The translations under genes were made by a program, and so were the position numbers. Below are positions 22,290 through 34,876 of a DNA stretch of 64,000 nucleotides, piece after piece (position 1 is the first letter of the stretch; each line of letters begins with the position of its first letter). The notes under the pieces were generated by a model, which ran no database searches, had not been told where the DNA came from, and saw nothing but the letters and a program-made list of their open reading frames with translations. The DNA comes from Acinonyx jubatus (taxonomy: Eukaryota > Chordata > Mammalia > Carnivora > Felidae), in NCBI RefSeq assembly GCF_027475565.1, contig NC_069386.1, positions 33,090,501-33,154,500 on the forward strand. Direction: 5' to 3'.

Positions 22290-23921
22290 AAAATTTAATT
22301 TATTTTTTAAAATTTATAACCAAGTTAGTTAGCATATAGTGCAACAATGATTTCAGGGGTAGATTCCTTAATGTCCCTTACCCATTTAGCCCATCCCCCC
22401 TTCCACAACCCCTCCAGCAACCCTCAGTTTGTTCTCCATATTTATGAGTCTCTTATGTTTTGCCCCCTCCCTGTTTTTATATTATTTTTGCTTCCCTTCC
22501 CTTATGTTCATCTGTTTTGTATCTTAAAGTCCTCATATGAGTGAAGTCATATGATGTTTGTCTTTCTCTGATTTTGCTTAGCATAATACTCTCTAGTTCT
22601 ATCCACGTAGTTGCAAATGGCAAGATTTCATTCTTTTTGATTGCTGAGTAATACTCCATTGTATATATATACCACATCTTTATCCATTAATCAGTCAATG
22701 TGCACTTGGGCTCTTTCCATACTTTGGCTATTGTCGATAGTGCTGCTATAAACATGGGGGTGCCTGTGTCCCTTTGAAACAGCACACCTGTATCCCTTGG
22801 ATAAATACCTAGTAGTGCAATTGCTGGGTCATAGGGTAGTTCTATTTTTAATTTTTGAGGAACCTCCATACTGTTTTCCAGAGTGGCTGCACTGGTTTGC
22901 ATTCCCACCAGCAGTGCAAAAGAGATCCTCTTTCTCCGCATCCTCGCCAACATCTGTTGTTGCCTGATGTGTTAATGTTAGCCATCCTGACAGGTGTGAG
23001 GTGGTATCTCATTGTGGTTTTGATTTGTATTTCCCTGATGATGAGTGATGTTGAGCATTTTTTCATGTGTCGGTTGGCCATCTGGATGTCTTCTTTGGAG
23101 AAGTGTCTAGTCCTGTCTTTTGCCAATTTCTTCACTGGATTATTTGTTTTTTGGGTGTTGAGTTTGATAAGTTCTTTATAGATGTTGGTTACTAACCCTT
23201 TATCTGATATGTCGTTTGCAAATATCTTCTCCCATTCTGTCGGTTGCCTTTTAGTTTTGCTGATTGTTTCCTTCACTGTGCAGAAGCTTTTTATGTTGAT
23301 AAGGTCCCAGTAGTTCATTTTTGCTTTTGTTTCCCTTGCCTCTGGAGACGTGTTGAGTAAGAAGTTGTTGTGGCCACAAAGAGGTTTCTGCCTGCTTTCT
23401 CCTCAAGGATTTTGATGGCTTCCTGTCTAATGTTTAGGCCTTTGATCCATTTTGAGTTCATTTTTGTGTATGGTGTAAGAAAGTGGTCCAGGTTCATTCT
23501 TCTGCGTGTCACTGTCCAGTTTTCCCAGCACCATTTGCTGAAGAGACTGTCTTTATTCCATTGGATATTCTTTCCTGCTTTGTCAAAGATTAGTTGGCCA
23601 TATGTTTGTGGGTCCATGTCTGGGTTCTCTGTTCTCTTCCACTGATCTGAGTGTCTGTTTTTGTGCCAGTAACACACTGTCTTGATGATTACAGCTTTGT
23701 AATACAGCTTGAAGTCTGGGGTTATGATGCCTCCTGCTTTGGTTTTCTTTTTCAAGATTGCTTTGGCTATTCGGGGTCTTTTTTGGTTCCATACAAGTTT
23801 TAGGATTGTTTGTTCTAGCTCTGTGAAGAATGCTGGTGTTATTTTGATAGGTATTGCATTGAATATGTAGATTGCTTTGGGTAGTGTTGACATTTTAGCA
23901 ATATTTGTTCTTCCTATATAG
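22290..23921 (-). mobile_element. Younger 5'-truncated L1, 1.63 kb
   Basis: Perfect 12-bp duplication tgatggattttt at 22278-22289 and 23922-23933. Carries 3'UTR (ccctccagcaaccctcagtt) and about 1.2 kb of ORF2 in reverse. Recognisable ORF2 protein pieces include WYIYTMEYYSAIKKNEILPF and PYDPAIALLGIYPRDTGVLF, and a 221-codon piece at 23315-23980. Frames are broken between pieces. No host function. Confidence 0.92.
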
Positions 23922-24215
23922 TGATGGATTTTTGATTGGTAAACCATTTTGGCATTCTGGGGATAAACACCAATTGTCATGATACATGTATTGCTGGATT
24001 TGGTTTGCTAAAATTTTGTTTAGAATTACCGATATGTGGTCATGAGAAATATTGTTTTCTTTAATGCCTTTTTTTTTAATCAGGATAATTCTGGCCATAT
24101 GGGAATGAGTTGGGGTGTTTTATATTTCTGGAAGAGTTTGTGTAGAACTTCTTTTTTCCTCCTACTATCAGTGTTAGGATTAATATGATGGAATCCAGGC
24201 CTGGTGTTTTCTTTG

Positions 24216-24407
24216 TAGGAAAGTTTTATGTATTTATGTATGTATGTAATTATCTATTTAGAGAGAGAGAGCAGGGAAGGGGGACAAAGGGAGCAAGAGA
24301 AAGAATCATAAGCAGGCTCCACACTCAGCATAGGGCTCCATGCGGGTCTTGATCCCATAATCCTCGGATATATTGGAAATTCAACTTACTGAACCATTCA
24401 GGTACCC
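24216..24407 (-). mobile_element. Older SINEC copy
   Basis: Reverse copy with atgtatgtatgta in its tail and a diverged head ctgaaccattcaggtaccc. Flanked by aaagtttta-type repeats (24221 / 24413). Confidence 0.78.
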
Positions 24408-25999
24408 TGCAGTAAAGTTTTAAACAAAGTTTGAATTTTTAAAGTAGATACAGATCTACTTTGAACCTGTTTGTGTCTTTGCACCTGAAGTATGTCTCTT
24501 GGGGAAAGCATGGAGTTGGATCATTTAAAAAAAAAAACATCTTTTCTGCCACTTGCTTTTTGACTGGAATGTTTAAGCCATTTACAGTTAATGTAATTAC
24601 TAATGTAGGATTTGTGTCTGCCATTTGATTTTTAATAATTTTTTTAATGTTCTTGTATTCTTCCATTTTTATCTTCTGTTATGTTAAGGAGATGTTTTCT
24701 AGCATACCATTTTAATTTTGTTATCTCTTGTTTGTTTGTTTGTTTTAGCAGTATTCATGAGCATTCCAATTAACATAACAATTCAGTTTGGATTACTACC
24801 AACATGTGTTCTTTTTTTCTTCATATAGATTTGCTTTATTAAGTGTCCTTTCATTTCAGCTTATATTATTTCATTTAGTATTGCTTTGTAAGGACCATTT
24901 GCTGCCTAATGGATTCTTTTGGTTTTTGTTCATTTAAATATCTCAATTTCTCCTTTAATTTTTAAAGACGGTTTTATGGGACACAGAATTCTTGGTTGAC
25001 CGGCTTGTCTCAGTGCTTTGAATATATAGCTCCACTCTCTTCTATTCTTGATGTTTTATTTGGAGAAATTCGATGTTATGCTTATTGAGGAACCTATATA
25101 TGGTATGTGTTGCATCTCTCTCACTGCTTTTAAGAAACACTTTTTTGTCATTCAGCAGTTTGATCATTATTTGTCTAAGTACTTATTCTTCATACTTTGA
25201 ATTTGTGAAGGTTGTTAGATATATAGATTAGTGTTTTTCATGAAATTTTGGAAGTTTTGGGCTATTCATTGTTAAAATATTGATTCTGTGTTTTCCTCTC
25301 TATCCTCTCCTTCTGGTGTTCCCATTATATACATATATTGGCATGTTTGATGGTGATCCACCCGTGTCTGAAGCTCACTCTGTTCATTTCTTGTTTATCT
25401 CCCCCCTGCTATTCCTTAGGTATCATCGCAATTGATCAGTGTTCAAGTTTTATGATTTCTTCTACTTGTTCATATCTCTACTTGAGCCTCTTCAGTGCAT
25501 TTTTTATCTTAGTTAATTACTTTTCAGTACTGGAATTTTTATAATTTCTCTGCCTTCACTAATATTCTCTACTGTTAAGGCATCTTTGTCATATTTTCCT
25601 ATAATTGTTTGAAAGTATTTAAAATAGTGATGTAAAGTTTTGGCTTTGGAGGTCCAACATCTGGGCTTTTTCAGAGACAATTTCTGGTTATTGTGTTTAT
25701 AAAATTTTTTTGTGTCCCTACTTTCTTTCTTTTTTGCATGTCTTATAATGTTTTGGTGAAAAGTGGGCATTTTTATTAATACAATGTGGCAGTTTTGGAA
25801 ATGAGGTATTTACCTCTTCCCAGGATTTGTGGTGGTTGTTTTGTTATTGCTGTTTGGTTGTCCATGACTTCTTTGAAATTAGTCTGTGAGGTCTGTTCTT
25901 TTTTTCTGTGAGGGCTTTACATTCTCTCTTCATTTAGCTTAGTGGTCAGGTAATAATTGGACAAAGATTTTAAAAAAATGTCCTGAAGCAATAAGGTTT

Positions 26000-26004
<5 letters not shown>

Positions 26005-26037
<33 letters not shown>
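26005..26037. repeat. (GT)n microsatellite
   Basis: About 16 GT units. Confidence 0.93.
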
Positions 26038-26039
<2 letters not shown>

Positions 26040-26849
26040 GTTCTTAAGTTGTTTGGTTACCTCATTTTTTGCCCCATTCTCCTATTCGTACCTTAGGCAG
26101 TTGCAGTGTTCTAATCAATTGCCTCTGATTGATTTTAACAAATATACATGGGTGAAAAGGCTGTTCCTTGTGAGTGCTTTCCAAGTCATTTCAAGTAAAG
26201 ATAACCCTTTGAGTGAGGTTTCCCAGTGAAATACCATGTTGCTCAAATTCTGACAGTTACTTGTGGGATGGGGCTTTGGCTATAATCCTGTTTTGATCCT
26301 TCAATGGCTTTTAGGCTGCCTTTGAAACAGACTATAATTATAGGGCATTGCTTTTCTCTTCAGCATGGAGCTAGGGAGAGGGAGATGGTAATTGGCTAAG
26401 TTAAAATGCCACAATGCCTTTTTTCTTACTGAGATTCATCTGTTTTCCCCTCAAAGGATTATTGCAAGCCTTTGGTTAATTTCTAGAGTTGTCAAAAAGT
26501 TGATTTGGATAATTTTTTTGGTTTTATTTCTCATATGAAAAAGAGAATTTTCAGAGATCTTTATCATTTCTCTGACCTTACTTTCAATGATCTTTTCAGG
26601 AGATTTAAGTAATAAAAAATTCTTTCTATATTTACCTTTCTGGTTACCATTTCTGCTGTTCTCCATTCCTTCCATATGTTGATCCATATTTGAATATGAT
26701 ATTTTCCTTTTGCATTAAGGACTTCCTTTAATGTTCCTTTTAATGTGGTTTGGCCTGTGATGAGTATTTTCAGATTTAGATGTCAGAAATTGTCTTTCTT
26801 TGGCCTTTAAAATTAAAAGAATAACCTTATAGTAAAATTGTATGAATTT

Positions 26850-27530
26850 TAAAACCTGTTAATTTTTGTAACCATCTGTATACAATCTGAGTACCCATTA
26901 CCTCTTGAAACTCCCTCACACTATTCTTTATCTTCAAACCCTCTAACTTCCCTCCAATACTCCCATAATCCGTGAAGACTACGTATCCCCTGTTGTTGTT
27001 GTTTTGAAAATGTCACAGAAATGGAATCACACGCTAAGTACAGTTTTGGGACTAGCTTCTCTCATTCAGCATTATGTCTTAAAGATTCATTCAAGTTGTT
27101 GAATATGTGAATTCAACCAGGGATTATTTCTTTTAAATATAAATTTTAATAAATTTTATTGGGATGTAACTTAGAATAAAATGTAGCCATTTAAAATTTA
27201 TACTTCAGTGATTTTTGATAAATGTGTATACACTCAACGTAACCATCATTATTACATAATGAAGCTGTAGAATATTTTCATTACTTCTTGTGCCCTTTTG
27301 TAGACATTGCCTAACCACACCCTCATTCCCAGACAACTCTGATCTTCTTCCCATTACTGTTTTGCCTTTTCTAAAATTTCATATTACAGTATGTACTCTT
27401 GAGCCTGATTTCTTCTATGTGGCGTAATGTTTTGATATTCATCAGTGTTGATGTATCATCTTTATTGCTGGGTAATATTCACTGCATTGTGTATACTTTG
27501 GTAACAATATATTCTTTTATAAATAGTACT
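26850..27530 (-). mobile_element. Old L1 3'UTR fragments
   Basis: Two decayed reverse L1M 3' pieces (tggaatcacacgctaagtac; aaattttattgggatgtaac; ttcatcagtgttgatgtatc; ctgggtaatattcactgca). Confidence 0.5.
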
Positions 27531-27617
27531 ATAACTTTATTTTAAGTTGATGTAATAAAGTGCAATACATTATGTAGTGAAACCTTATTTCATTTATACT
27601 ATTCCAAAATTGTGAAT

Positions 27618-27829
27618 TTTTTTTTAAATGTTTATTTATTTTGAGAGAGAGAACACACGTGAGCAGGGGAGGGGCAAAGAGAGAGAGGCAGAGAGAGAAT
27701 CCCAAGCAGGCTTTGTGCTGCCTCTGAGCTCAGAGCCCAGCATAGGGCTCTATCTCACGAACCATGAGATGATGATCTGAACTGAAATCAAGAGTGGCCA
27801 CTTAACCGATCGAGCAATCTAGGCACCCC
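27618..27829 (-). mobile_element. SINEC
   Basis: Reverse copy; decayed head gatcgagcaatctaggcacc. Confidence 0.87.
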
Positions 27830-27997
27830 TAAAGTTGTAATTATTTTGATGTAATTATTCTGCTTCTATCTCCTCGTTATTTAATTTAGTAAGATCTAAA
27901 AAATTATATATTGAAATATAGTAAGAAAGTTTGCTGGCTCTGGGATGTAAAAGTTAATTTTAAGGAGTGTTAAATCTTTATAATTAAAATTTATTTA

Positions 27998-28179
27998 TTA
28001 AACTTTTTAAAAAAATATTTATTTTTGAGAGAGCGTGAGCTGGGGAGGGGTAGAGAGAGAGGGAGACAGAATTCGAAGCAGGCTCCAGGTTATCAGCACA
28101 GGCTGACATAGGGCTCAAACTCTTGGACCGTCTGAGCCAAAGTCTGACAATTAACCGACTGAGCCACCCAGGCACACCT
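27998..28179 (-). mobile_element. SINEC
   Basis: Flanked by taattaaaatttattt (27981) / taattaagatttattt (28180). Body slightly shortened. Confidence 0.9.
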
Positions 28180-28221
28180 AATTAAGATTTATTTTACTGA
28201 AAAGCATAAAATACTTGTTTT

Positions 28222-28380
28222 TTCAAAAATTTTTTTCAACATGTATTTATTTTTGAGAGACAGAGCGTGAATAGGGAAGGGGCAGAAAGAGAGGGAGACA
28301 CAGAATGTGAAGCAGGCTCCAGTGAGACATGACCTGAGCTGCAGTTGGACGCTTAACCAACTGAGCCACCCAGGTGCCAC
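28222..28380 (-). mobile_element. SINEC with internal deletion
   Basis: 159 bp: gcaggctccag is joined directly to tgagacatgacctgagctgc, so about 50 bases of the usual body are missing. Only 180 bp upstream of the MYO9A exon at 28562. Confidence 0.88.
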
Positions 28381-28561
28381 TCTTCCTACTTGGTTTTATT
28401 TCAACTATTAGTTTTTCTCTTTTACTTTACCTAAACCAGAGGAGTCTGAAGTTAAAGAAAATTGCTTTTCTACTGTCTCTTGCATTTTGTATCTTTGAGC
28501 TGACCTAAGTAAGATTTTCCATTTTTAAAATGAAATTAACAAGAACTATTTATTTTGACAG

Positions 28562-28656
28562 GCCTTTGGAAATGCAAAGACAGCTCATAATAACAATTCA
28601 AGTCGTTTTGGCAAGTTTATTCAAGTAAATTACCAAGAAACTGGCACTGTACTTGG
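28562..28656 (+). CDS. MYO9A: MYO9A coding exon 2: switch I (residues 281-312)
   Basis: 95 nt after acceptor tattttgacag, ending CTTGG|gtaagt. Reads AFGNAKTAHNNNSSRFGK and then FIQVNYQETGTVLG. NNNSSRFGK (about residues 290-298) is myosin switch I, which contacts the nucleotide gamma-phosphate and Mg; the serines and the arginine expected there are present. AFGNAKT just before it is the conserved segment common to myosins. The exon enters in phase 0 and leaves two bases of a Gly codon that the next exon completes. The single open frame and the phase match make this assignment firm. Confidence 0.96.
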
Positions 28657-28850
28657 GTAAGTAGCAGTAATAGGCTTTGGAGTATGTTTGTATTTTTACC
28701 ATTGTCTCTTCATAATCCGTAGATTATTCATTTACTCTTAATGAGCATAGTGAAACTGGTGTCTACTAAGTTTTTTCTTCTAAACTTTTTTTTTGTTTTG
28801 GAAAAGTTCAAGCCTGAGAAAAGTTCAAAGAATAGTGTAGCGCTTATATA

Positions 28851-29212
28851 CCTTTTTAAAAAAAATATATATAACTTATTGTCAAATTGGCTTACTTACA
28901 GCACCCAGTGCTCATCCCAAGTGCCCTCCTCAATGCCCATCACCCATTTTCCCCTCTCCCCCACCTCCCCACCCACCCTCAGTTTGTTCTCTATATTTTA
29001 GAGTCTCTTGTGGTGTGCCTCCCTCCCTCTGTGTTTGTAATATTTTTTTCCCCTTCCCTTCCCCCATGGTCTTCTGTTAGGTTTCTCAAGATCCGCATAT
29101 GAGTGAAAACATATGATACCTGTCATTCTCTGACTTACTTCTTTCACTCAGCATAATACCTTCCAGTTCCATCTACGTTGCTGCAAATGGCATGATTTCA
29201 TTCTTTGTCATT
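28851..29212 (-). mobile_element. Short 5'-truncated L1 (3'UTR and end of ORF2)
   Basis: Flanked by agcgcttatata (28839-28850) / agcacttacata (29213-29224). Reads cagtgctcatcccaagtgcc and cttccagttccatctacgtt. Sits in an older, decayed L1 3' region. Confidence 0.85.
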
Positions 29213-29416
29213 AGCACTTACATATTCTTAATGTAGATTTATTAATTATCAACAATTTGCTGCATTTGTTTTATCTCAGTGTGTTATGCATACATTCATT
29301 TTTTAAAATTGTTTTTGAGTAAGTTGGGCATATAATTTGACCCCACACAGGAATCACAGGCACATTTTCCTATATAATACTTTTTAAGAAATTAAATATG
29401 TTACAATAACATTAAA

Positions 29417-29641
29417 ACAATTTTTTTGTAATGTTTGTTTATTTTTGAGAGAGAGAGAGCGAGAGAGCCAGAGTGCAAGCTGAGGAGGGACAGAGAGAGA
29501 GGGAGACACAGAATCCGAAGTAGGCTCCAGTTTCTGAGCTGTCAGCACAGAGTCTGATGTGGGGCTTGAACTCAGGAAATGTGAGATCATCACCTGAGCC
29601 GAAGTTGGATGCTTAACTGACTGAGCCACCCAGGTGCCCCT
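29417..29641 (-). mobile_element. SINEC
   Basis: Complete reverse copy, head ccacccaggtgcccc; imperfect flanks aataacatt / agtaacatt. Confidence 0.9.
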
Positions 29642-29719
29642 CCAGTAACATTTCTTACATAGTGTGTAATCAGAGTACCTCTGGTTGTGTCAGCAATATA
29701 CTTCCTAACTTTAAAATAA

Positions 29720-30091
29720 CTAATAAGCTTTATTTTTAGAGCAGTTTTAGGGTCACAGCAGAAATGAGTAAAAAGTACAGAGTTCCCATATACCTCTTTA
29801 CTCTATCCCCCAGTTTCCCATGTTAAGAACATCTTGCATTGGTGTGTTCCATTTGTGTTGTATATTCTGTGGATTTTGACAATTGTATAAAGACATGTAT
29901 TCACCATTACAGTATCATATGGAGTAGCTTTACTGCCCTAAAAATCCTGTGTGTTTTGCCTGTTCATCCCTTTTTACTTACTAACCTTTGGCAACCACTT
30001 ATATTTTTATAGTACCCCTAAGTTTTGCCTTTTTCAGAATGTCATATAGTTGGAATCATATAGTGTATGGTCTTTACAGTTTGGATTCTCT
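29720..30091 (-). mobile_element. Old L1 3'UTR (L1M-type)
   Basis: tagagcagttttagggtcac, tttcccatgttaagaacatc, cagaatgtcatatagttgga in reverse orientation. Confidence 0.65.
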
Positions 30092-30103
30092 GCCTTAGTA
30101 CTT

Positions 30104-30346
30104 AAAAAAATTTTTTTTTAAATGTTTATTTTTGACAGAGAGAGAGAGAGAGGGCGGAGCTGGGGGAGGGGGGCAGAGTGTGAGAGGGGGAGGAGCAGAG
30201 AGAGGAAGACACAGATTCCGAAGCAGGGTGTAGGCTCTGAGCTGTCAGCACAGAGCCTGACACAGGGCTCAAACTCATGAACCTTGAGATCATGACTTGA
30301 GCCGAAGTCGGATGCTCAACTGACTGAGCCACCCAGGCACCCCCTT
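30104..30346 (-). mobile_element. SINEC
   Basis: Flanked by gccttagtactt (30092-30103) / gccttagcactt (30348-30359). The GA/GC-rich block is partly duplicated (agagagag...gggggaggagcagagag). Confidence 0.9.
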
Positions 30347-30359
30347 TGCCTTAGCACTT

Positions 30360-31180
30360 TGTATTAAAGTTTGTTCCACACCTTTCATGCTTGATTTTAT
30401 TGGGCTAATGTTAAATGTATGTATTAATTTGGAGATAATTGACATCTTGGGCTATTTAGAAATGCTTTTAAGTTTTTGTATTTCTTATTTATTCCTAAGT
30501 ATTTTAATGTTGTTATTAAAAGTGTGATTTTTGTCTTGCATTATATCTTCTAGTTGTTTGAAGATATATATGAAAGTTACTGATTTTTATATTTGTATCT
30601 TATTATTTTATTTTTTGCATTTTACTGTCGTATCTCTTACCTTTTCTTGGTATATATGCAAAAAGAGATATTTTTACCTTTTTTTCTGCTCTTACATCTT
30701 TAGTAATTTTCTCTCTTGTCTGATTCCAAGTAATTTTGTTTCAGACCTTCATATGATGACTTTACTTTTTTCCACTAAGTAAAATGCTGGTTTTAGGACA
30801 TTTTATCACATTAATGGGTCAGTATCGATTTAAATTTTCTGTGAGTGGTTTTCTGAGTAACAAAATGATATTGCATTTTATCAAGTGCATTTTTCACATT
30901 TGTGGAGATTAGCATAATCTTCATTCTGAGATCTATCAGTGTTATCATTATTTTCCTAATATTGAATCATTTTGTGTTCCTGGGAAAACAGTCCCGCTTG
31001 GTCAGTACAAAATGATACGTACACACACACTCACATACATACGGTACACAAACATATTTTTGTAGACACATATAAATTGGTTCTATTCTGTTTTCTAGTT
31101 TTTATTTATGATTTTTGTGTCCATATTAATAAGTGAGATTGGTCTTTTCTTTTTTAGGCTATTTTAATTATGCTTACTAT
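30360..31180 (-). mobile_element. Old L1 ORF2 remains
   Basis: AT-rich reverse L1 traces (cctaagtattttaatgttgt; ttttatcaagtgcatttttc; tgaatcattttgtgttcctg). Ends uncertain. Confidence 0.5.
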
Positions 31181-32609
31181 TTTACTTCTTTTAATTTTAA
31201 AATTTTGACCAAAACTATGTACATTCTCCCCCTGCCAACAAAAACAAAACAAGAAGGATAAATCCTTCTTCAGTGATAAGTTTCATAACTTATTTCCTTT
31301 CTTATTAAAACTATGTTTCCAAAGGTACAGTTGGTACTTTCACTAATAAAAATGGGATGCAGTCAAGTTGTCAAGTTGTACTTTTCTAGTATTTATGATT
31401 GTGATGCAGGAGAGGTTGATAATAGGTACAGTAGTATATATTGCTTTGTAACTTACAAAATATCATTATATATATTCATTGATTCTTAAGACAATTTCAT
31501 GAAGTAGGAATGGCAGATGTTTATTTTCCCATTTTATGAATGAAATCCTGGCTCTTACATGTTAAGTGATTACCTAAAATGGTTAATCTTTTCTCTTACA
31601 ACAGTGATGAACAAAAATCTTTATCTTGAGTAGTAAGTCAACAGATACATATTGAAAAAATTTTTTTTCATTTCAAAAATTTCTAACTCTTAGCAAATAT
31701 ATGTTAAACATTTTTCTTTCATTTTATCATTCATTGGGCAAACATTTATGGAATTCATTTCTAGTACCAGGCACTGTGCCAAGTGTTGAGGACAAAAAAA
31801 AATATATACATTTGTCCTCTGCCATTAAAATTCTCATAGTCTTTTTGGGAAGACATGTTTACATAAGAGGATTACAGTAAGTGAGGTAAGTACAGTGATT
31901 AAAGCACGCGTCTGGGAGAGTTCACAAAAAAGGATTTTTATCTTGGGTCTTGAAAAATTGTAAGAAGAAAAAGTGGTAAATCACATTATTGATTGAGGAA
32001 ATGAATGGAATCATAACAAGAGCTTGGCGTACTTGAGAAGTTCAGAGGCTATAATGGTCAATTGGTTTCAGATTCTGAATAAAGCTCCAATGTTTATAAT
32101 TTACCCTTTTGACATTGGGAAGGAGATTTTAAAAATTTTATTATATAAAATGTCAAACATAGAAGTAAAGAGAATAGTACAAGGAATGCCCATTTGATTA
32201 AACAGTTATCCTGTTTTGCCATATATACTTCATCTATTTTTTTCTTTTTCTTTGCTGATGTATTTTAAAAAACAGTCCCAGGTAGATATAACATCAGTTT
32301 ACCCATACATACTTTAGTATGAGCAGCAGTGAAAGAGGAATAAAATGAGTAGATCTTATTTTATAGGTAAATAACTCTCAGAGCAGTATAACTTATGGAT
32401 TAGAGGGGAGGAAGGAGAGATGTCTAGGAGTATGTTGGTATAGCTGAAAGAGAGAGGCTTTTAGTTAAAATAGATCTGGTATCCAGTCATAGTTCTGCTC
32501 TTTACTAGCTGCATGATCTTAATATCTTTGAGCATCAGTTTCTCCACTTATGAAATAGGCAGTAATATTTGCCATGCAGAGTGGGTGTAAGGATTTCATA
32601 TACTATGTA
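31181..32609. other. Intron with faint MIR and L2 traces
   Basis: 31440-31600 resembles reverse MIR (ccattttatgaatgaaatcc), 31735-31800 an L2-like end (ccaggcactgtgccaagtgt), and 32460-32605 a forward MIR (ctttactagctgcatgatct). The rest is unassigned. Confidence 0.4.
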
Positions 32610-32940
32610 GAATCTAAAACACAAATGAGTAAACAGAAAGCAGATTTATACCTATAAACACACAGAACAAATTGATGGTTGCCAGAGGGGAGGAGGATGG
32701 TGGAATGGGCAAAATGAGTGAAGGTTGCCAGTTACGATTGAATAAGTAAGTCATGGGACTAAAAGGCATTGCATAGGGAATATAGTCAATGATACTGTAG
32801 TAGTGAGGAACCGTAGCTACACTTGTGGTGAGCATAGTATAATGTATAAACTTGTTGAATCACTATGTTGTATACCTGAACACCTGAAACTAATGTAACA
32901 TTGTCAACTAAATGTTGACATAGTCAAATAAAATAAAAGA
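32610..32940 (+). mobile_element. L1 3'UTR fragment
   Basis: aattgatggttgccagaggg, gggaatatagtcaatgatac, and ends in aaataaaataaaag. Forward orientation. Confidence 0.6.
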
Positions 32941-33449
32941 ATTTAACATACTAGTTTATGTTAGTTCCCTTTGTCCCATCTTATACAGATAGACCCTGTT
33001 TCAGTAGTTTTGAGGTGATGATGTTTATTCAGAGGAAATGATGCATTTTTAATTGCTGGTAGTGGTAGTGATAATGGGCTTACAAAGAAGGCACATTTGA
33101 GCTTCATTTTCATTTTCATTTCCACCCAATGGATGGAACCTATTGGATAAAGAGTGGGTATAGACTGTAGAATTAAAAGTGGAAAGAAGAGCATGAACAA
33201 TGCAGTCAGGAGTGAATGGTGTGCTTGTGGAAATAACCTGTATGTGGGAGTGACTGAAATACTGAGCATGCAGTGGGAGGGAACTGATGGCAATAAAAGC
33301 TCCAAAGTCAGATTTTGACCCCACAGAGGTTTCTGCTAAGTAATTTGGATTTAGTAGCCTAAAGCCTTTAAATTTCAGACCATAGGAGCCTCTTTTGCAG
33401 TGGGAGCTTAACTAATTGCTTCAGTTTGGTAATAGGTATTGAAGACTTG

Positions 33450-34035
33450 AGGTGGTGGGGTACAGGCTGGATAAAGAGAATGACGTATCAGATGTTTATG
33501 TTTCAATTCCTCATTACTTTTAGGGTAAAATCCATTCTTCTGGCATATGGTATATTGGTTCTTCTTGATCCACTCCACTTGTCTGTCTCATTCTTTAGCC
33601 ATGTTAACTAATTATCTTCCTTGATGTTAAGTACCCTCCTTTTATGCGTTTATACAATGCAGTTCTCCTTGCCTTCTTCTGGTCAGTCTTTCAGATTTTA
33701 GAGTCATTTAGTCAGTCATCAAATAGTTTTTGTGAATGTTTACTATGTGCTGGGAACTCACCTCTATATGAATTGTTCCTTATGTAATTTTTTCCTTCTT
33801 GGATTGAGTCTTATCTATCTCTCTTGGTATATCCATAATATCGTGGTCATTGCTCTATAATAAACCCTATACCAACTCAGTATGATAGCTCCTTGTTTAC
33901 ATATTTCCTCCACTAGTTTGTAAGCCTCTTGAGAATAGATAGTACATCAGTATTTTCATATTTGAACAGTGCTTTAGTACAGTGCCCAATTAATGAATAC
34001 TTACTGAGTAAATAATAAATGAATAGATTCCAGAA
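33450..34035 (+). mobile_element. L2 LINE remains
   Basis: The ordered end pieces agtttgtaagcctcttgaga, acagtgcccaattaatgaa and tactgagtaaataataaatg match the L2 3' end. The upstream part is more doubtful. Confidence 0.5.
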
Positions 34036-34127
34036 TGTGGTAGTAGCATGAGTATGTTAAGAAATGTGTCTTTGAGCCTTATTTAGGCATCTGACGAAAG
34101 TATAATATCTGAAAGAATGTGCACTGG

Positions 34128-34309
34128 CATGGTATCTGGGTGGCTGAGTCAGTTAAGTGTCTGACGTCAGCTCAGGTCATGATTTCACGGTTCGTGAGTT
34201 CGAGCTCTGCATTGGGCTCTCTGCTGTCAGCACAGAGCCCGCTTTGGATCCTTGGTCTCCTCTCTTTCTGCCTACCCCCTTCCCTGCTCACACTCAAGTG
34301 CGTGTTCTG

Positions 34310-34341
<32 letters not shown>

Positions 34342-34368
34342 AAAAAATAAACATTAAAAAAAACACAA
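34128..34368 (+). mobile_element. SINEC, first of a pair
   Basis: Head gtatctgggtggctgagtca; tail aaaaaataaacattaaaa. Shares one outer duplication with the next copy: aaagaatgtgcactgg at 34112 and aaagaatgtgtagtgg at 34575. Confidence 0.9.
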
Positions 34369-34574
34369 AGGGTTGCCTGGGTGGCTCAGTCAGTTAAGCA
34401 TCTCGACTCCTGGTTTGGGCTCCGGTCATGATCTCACAGTTGGTGAGTTCAAGCCCCATATCAGACTCCATGCTGAGAATGTGGAGCCTGCTTCAGATTC
34501 TCTTTCTCTGCCCCTCCCTTGCTCATGCTCTCTCTCTCTCTCTCTCAAAATAAATAAACTTTAAAATATTTTGA
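34369..34574 (+). mobile_element. SINEC, second of a pair
   Basis: Head gggttgcctgggtggctcag directly after the A-rich tail of the first copy; tail aaaataaataaactttaaaa. Confidence 0.9.
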
Positions 34575-34876
34575 AAAGAATGTGTAGTGGTATATGAACC
34601 TGGAAAGAAAGTAAAGTCTATGCCATGGGTGGGTCTTCTGTGCCATGTTTTGAACTTGTGACTTTATTTTGATTTATTGACTCCCCTCTGCCAAAGACTT
34701 AACGAGTTTATGAATTTAACGCAGATAACATTGCCAGCATTTATAAAACAGTTGTAATGGTAAATGTACTAAAATGATATGGATCGTATTCTTTGTACTT
34801 TTGCATCTTCTATGAAACAGTGTTTATCTACCTTAAGCTTTATTGTTTATATCAACCAATTTTATTTTTCTTCTAG

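Larger units (their letters stand above)
20840..26680 (-). mobile_element. Old composite L1, ORF2 into 5' regions
   Basis: Reverse L1M sequence in three pieces: 20840-22289, 23934-24215 and 24408-26680. They are separated by a younger L1 (22290-23921) and a SINE (24216-24407). The order runs from ORF2 toward the L1 5' end going right, and the last part (24950-26680) is paralleled by 40480-43250. All frames are broken. Confidence 0.65.

Noticed and set aside
22848..23980. Two long - strand ORFs (156 and 221 codons)
   Set aside because: L1 ORF2 pieces in different frames of one truncated L1; not host genes and not an active element.
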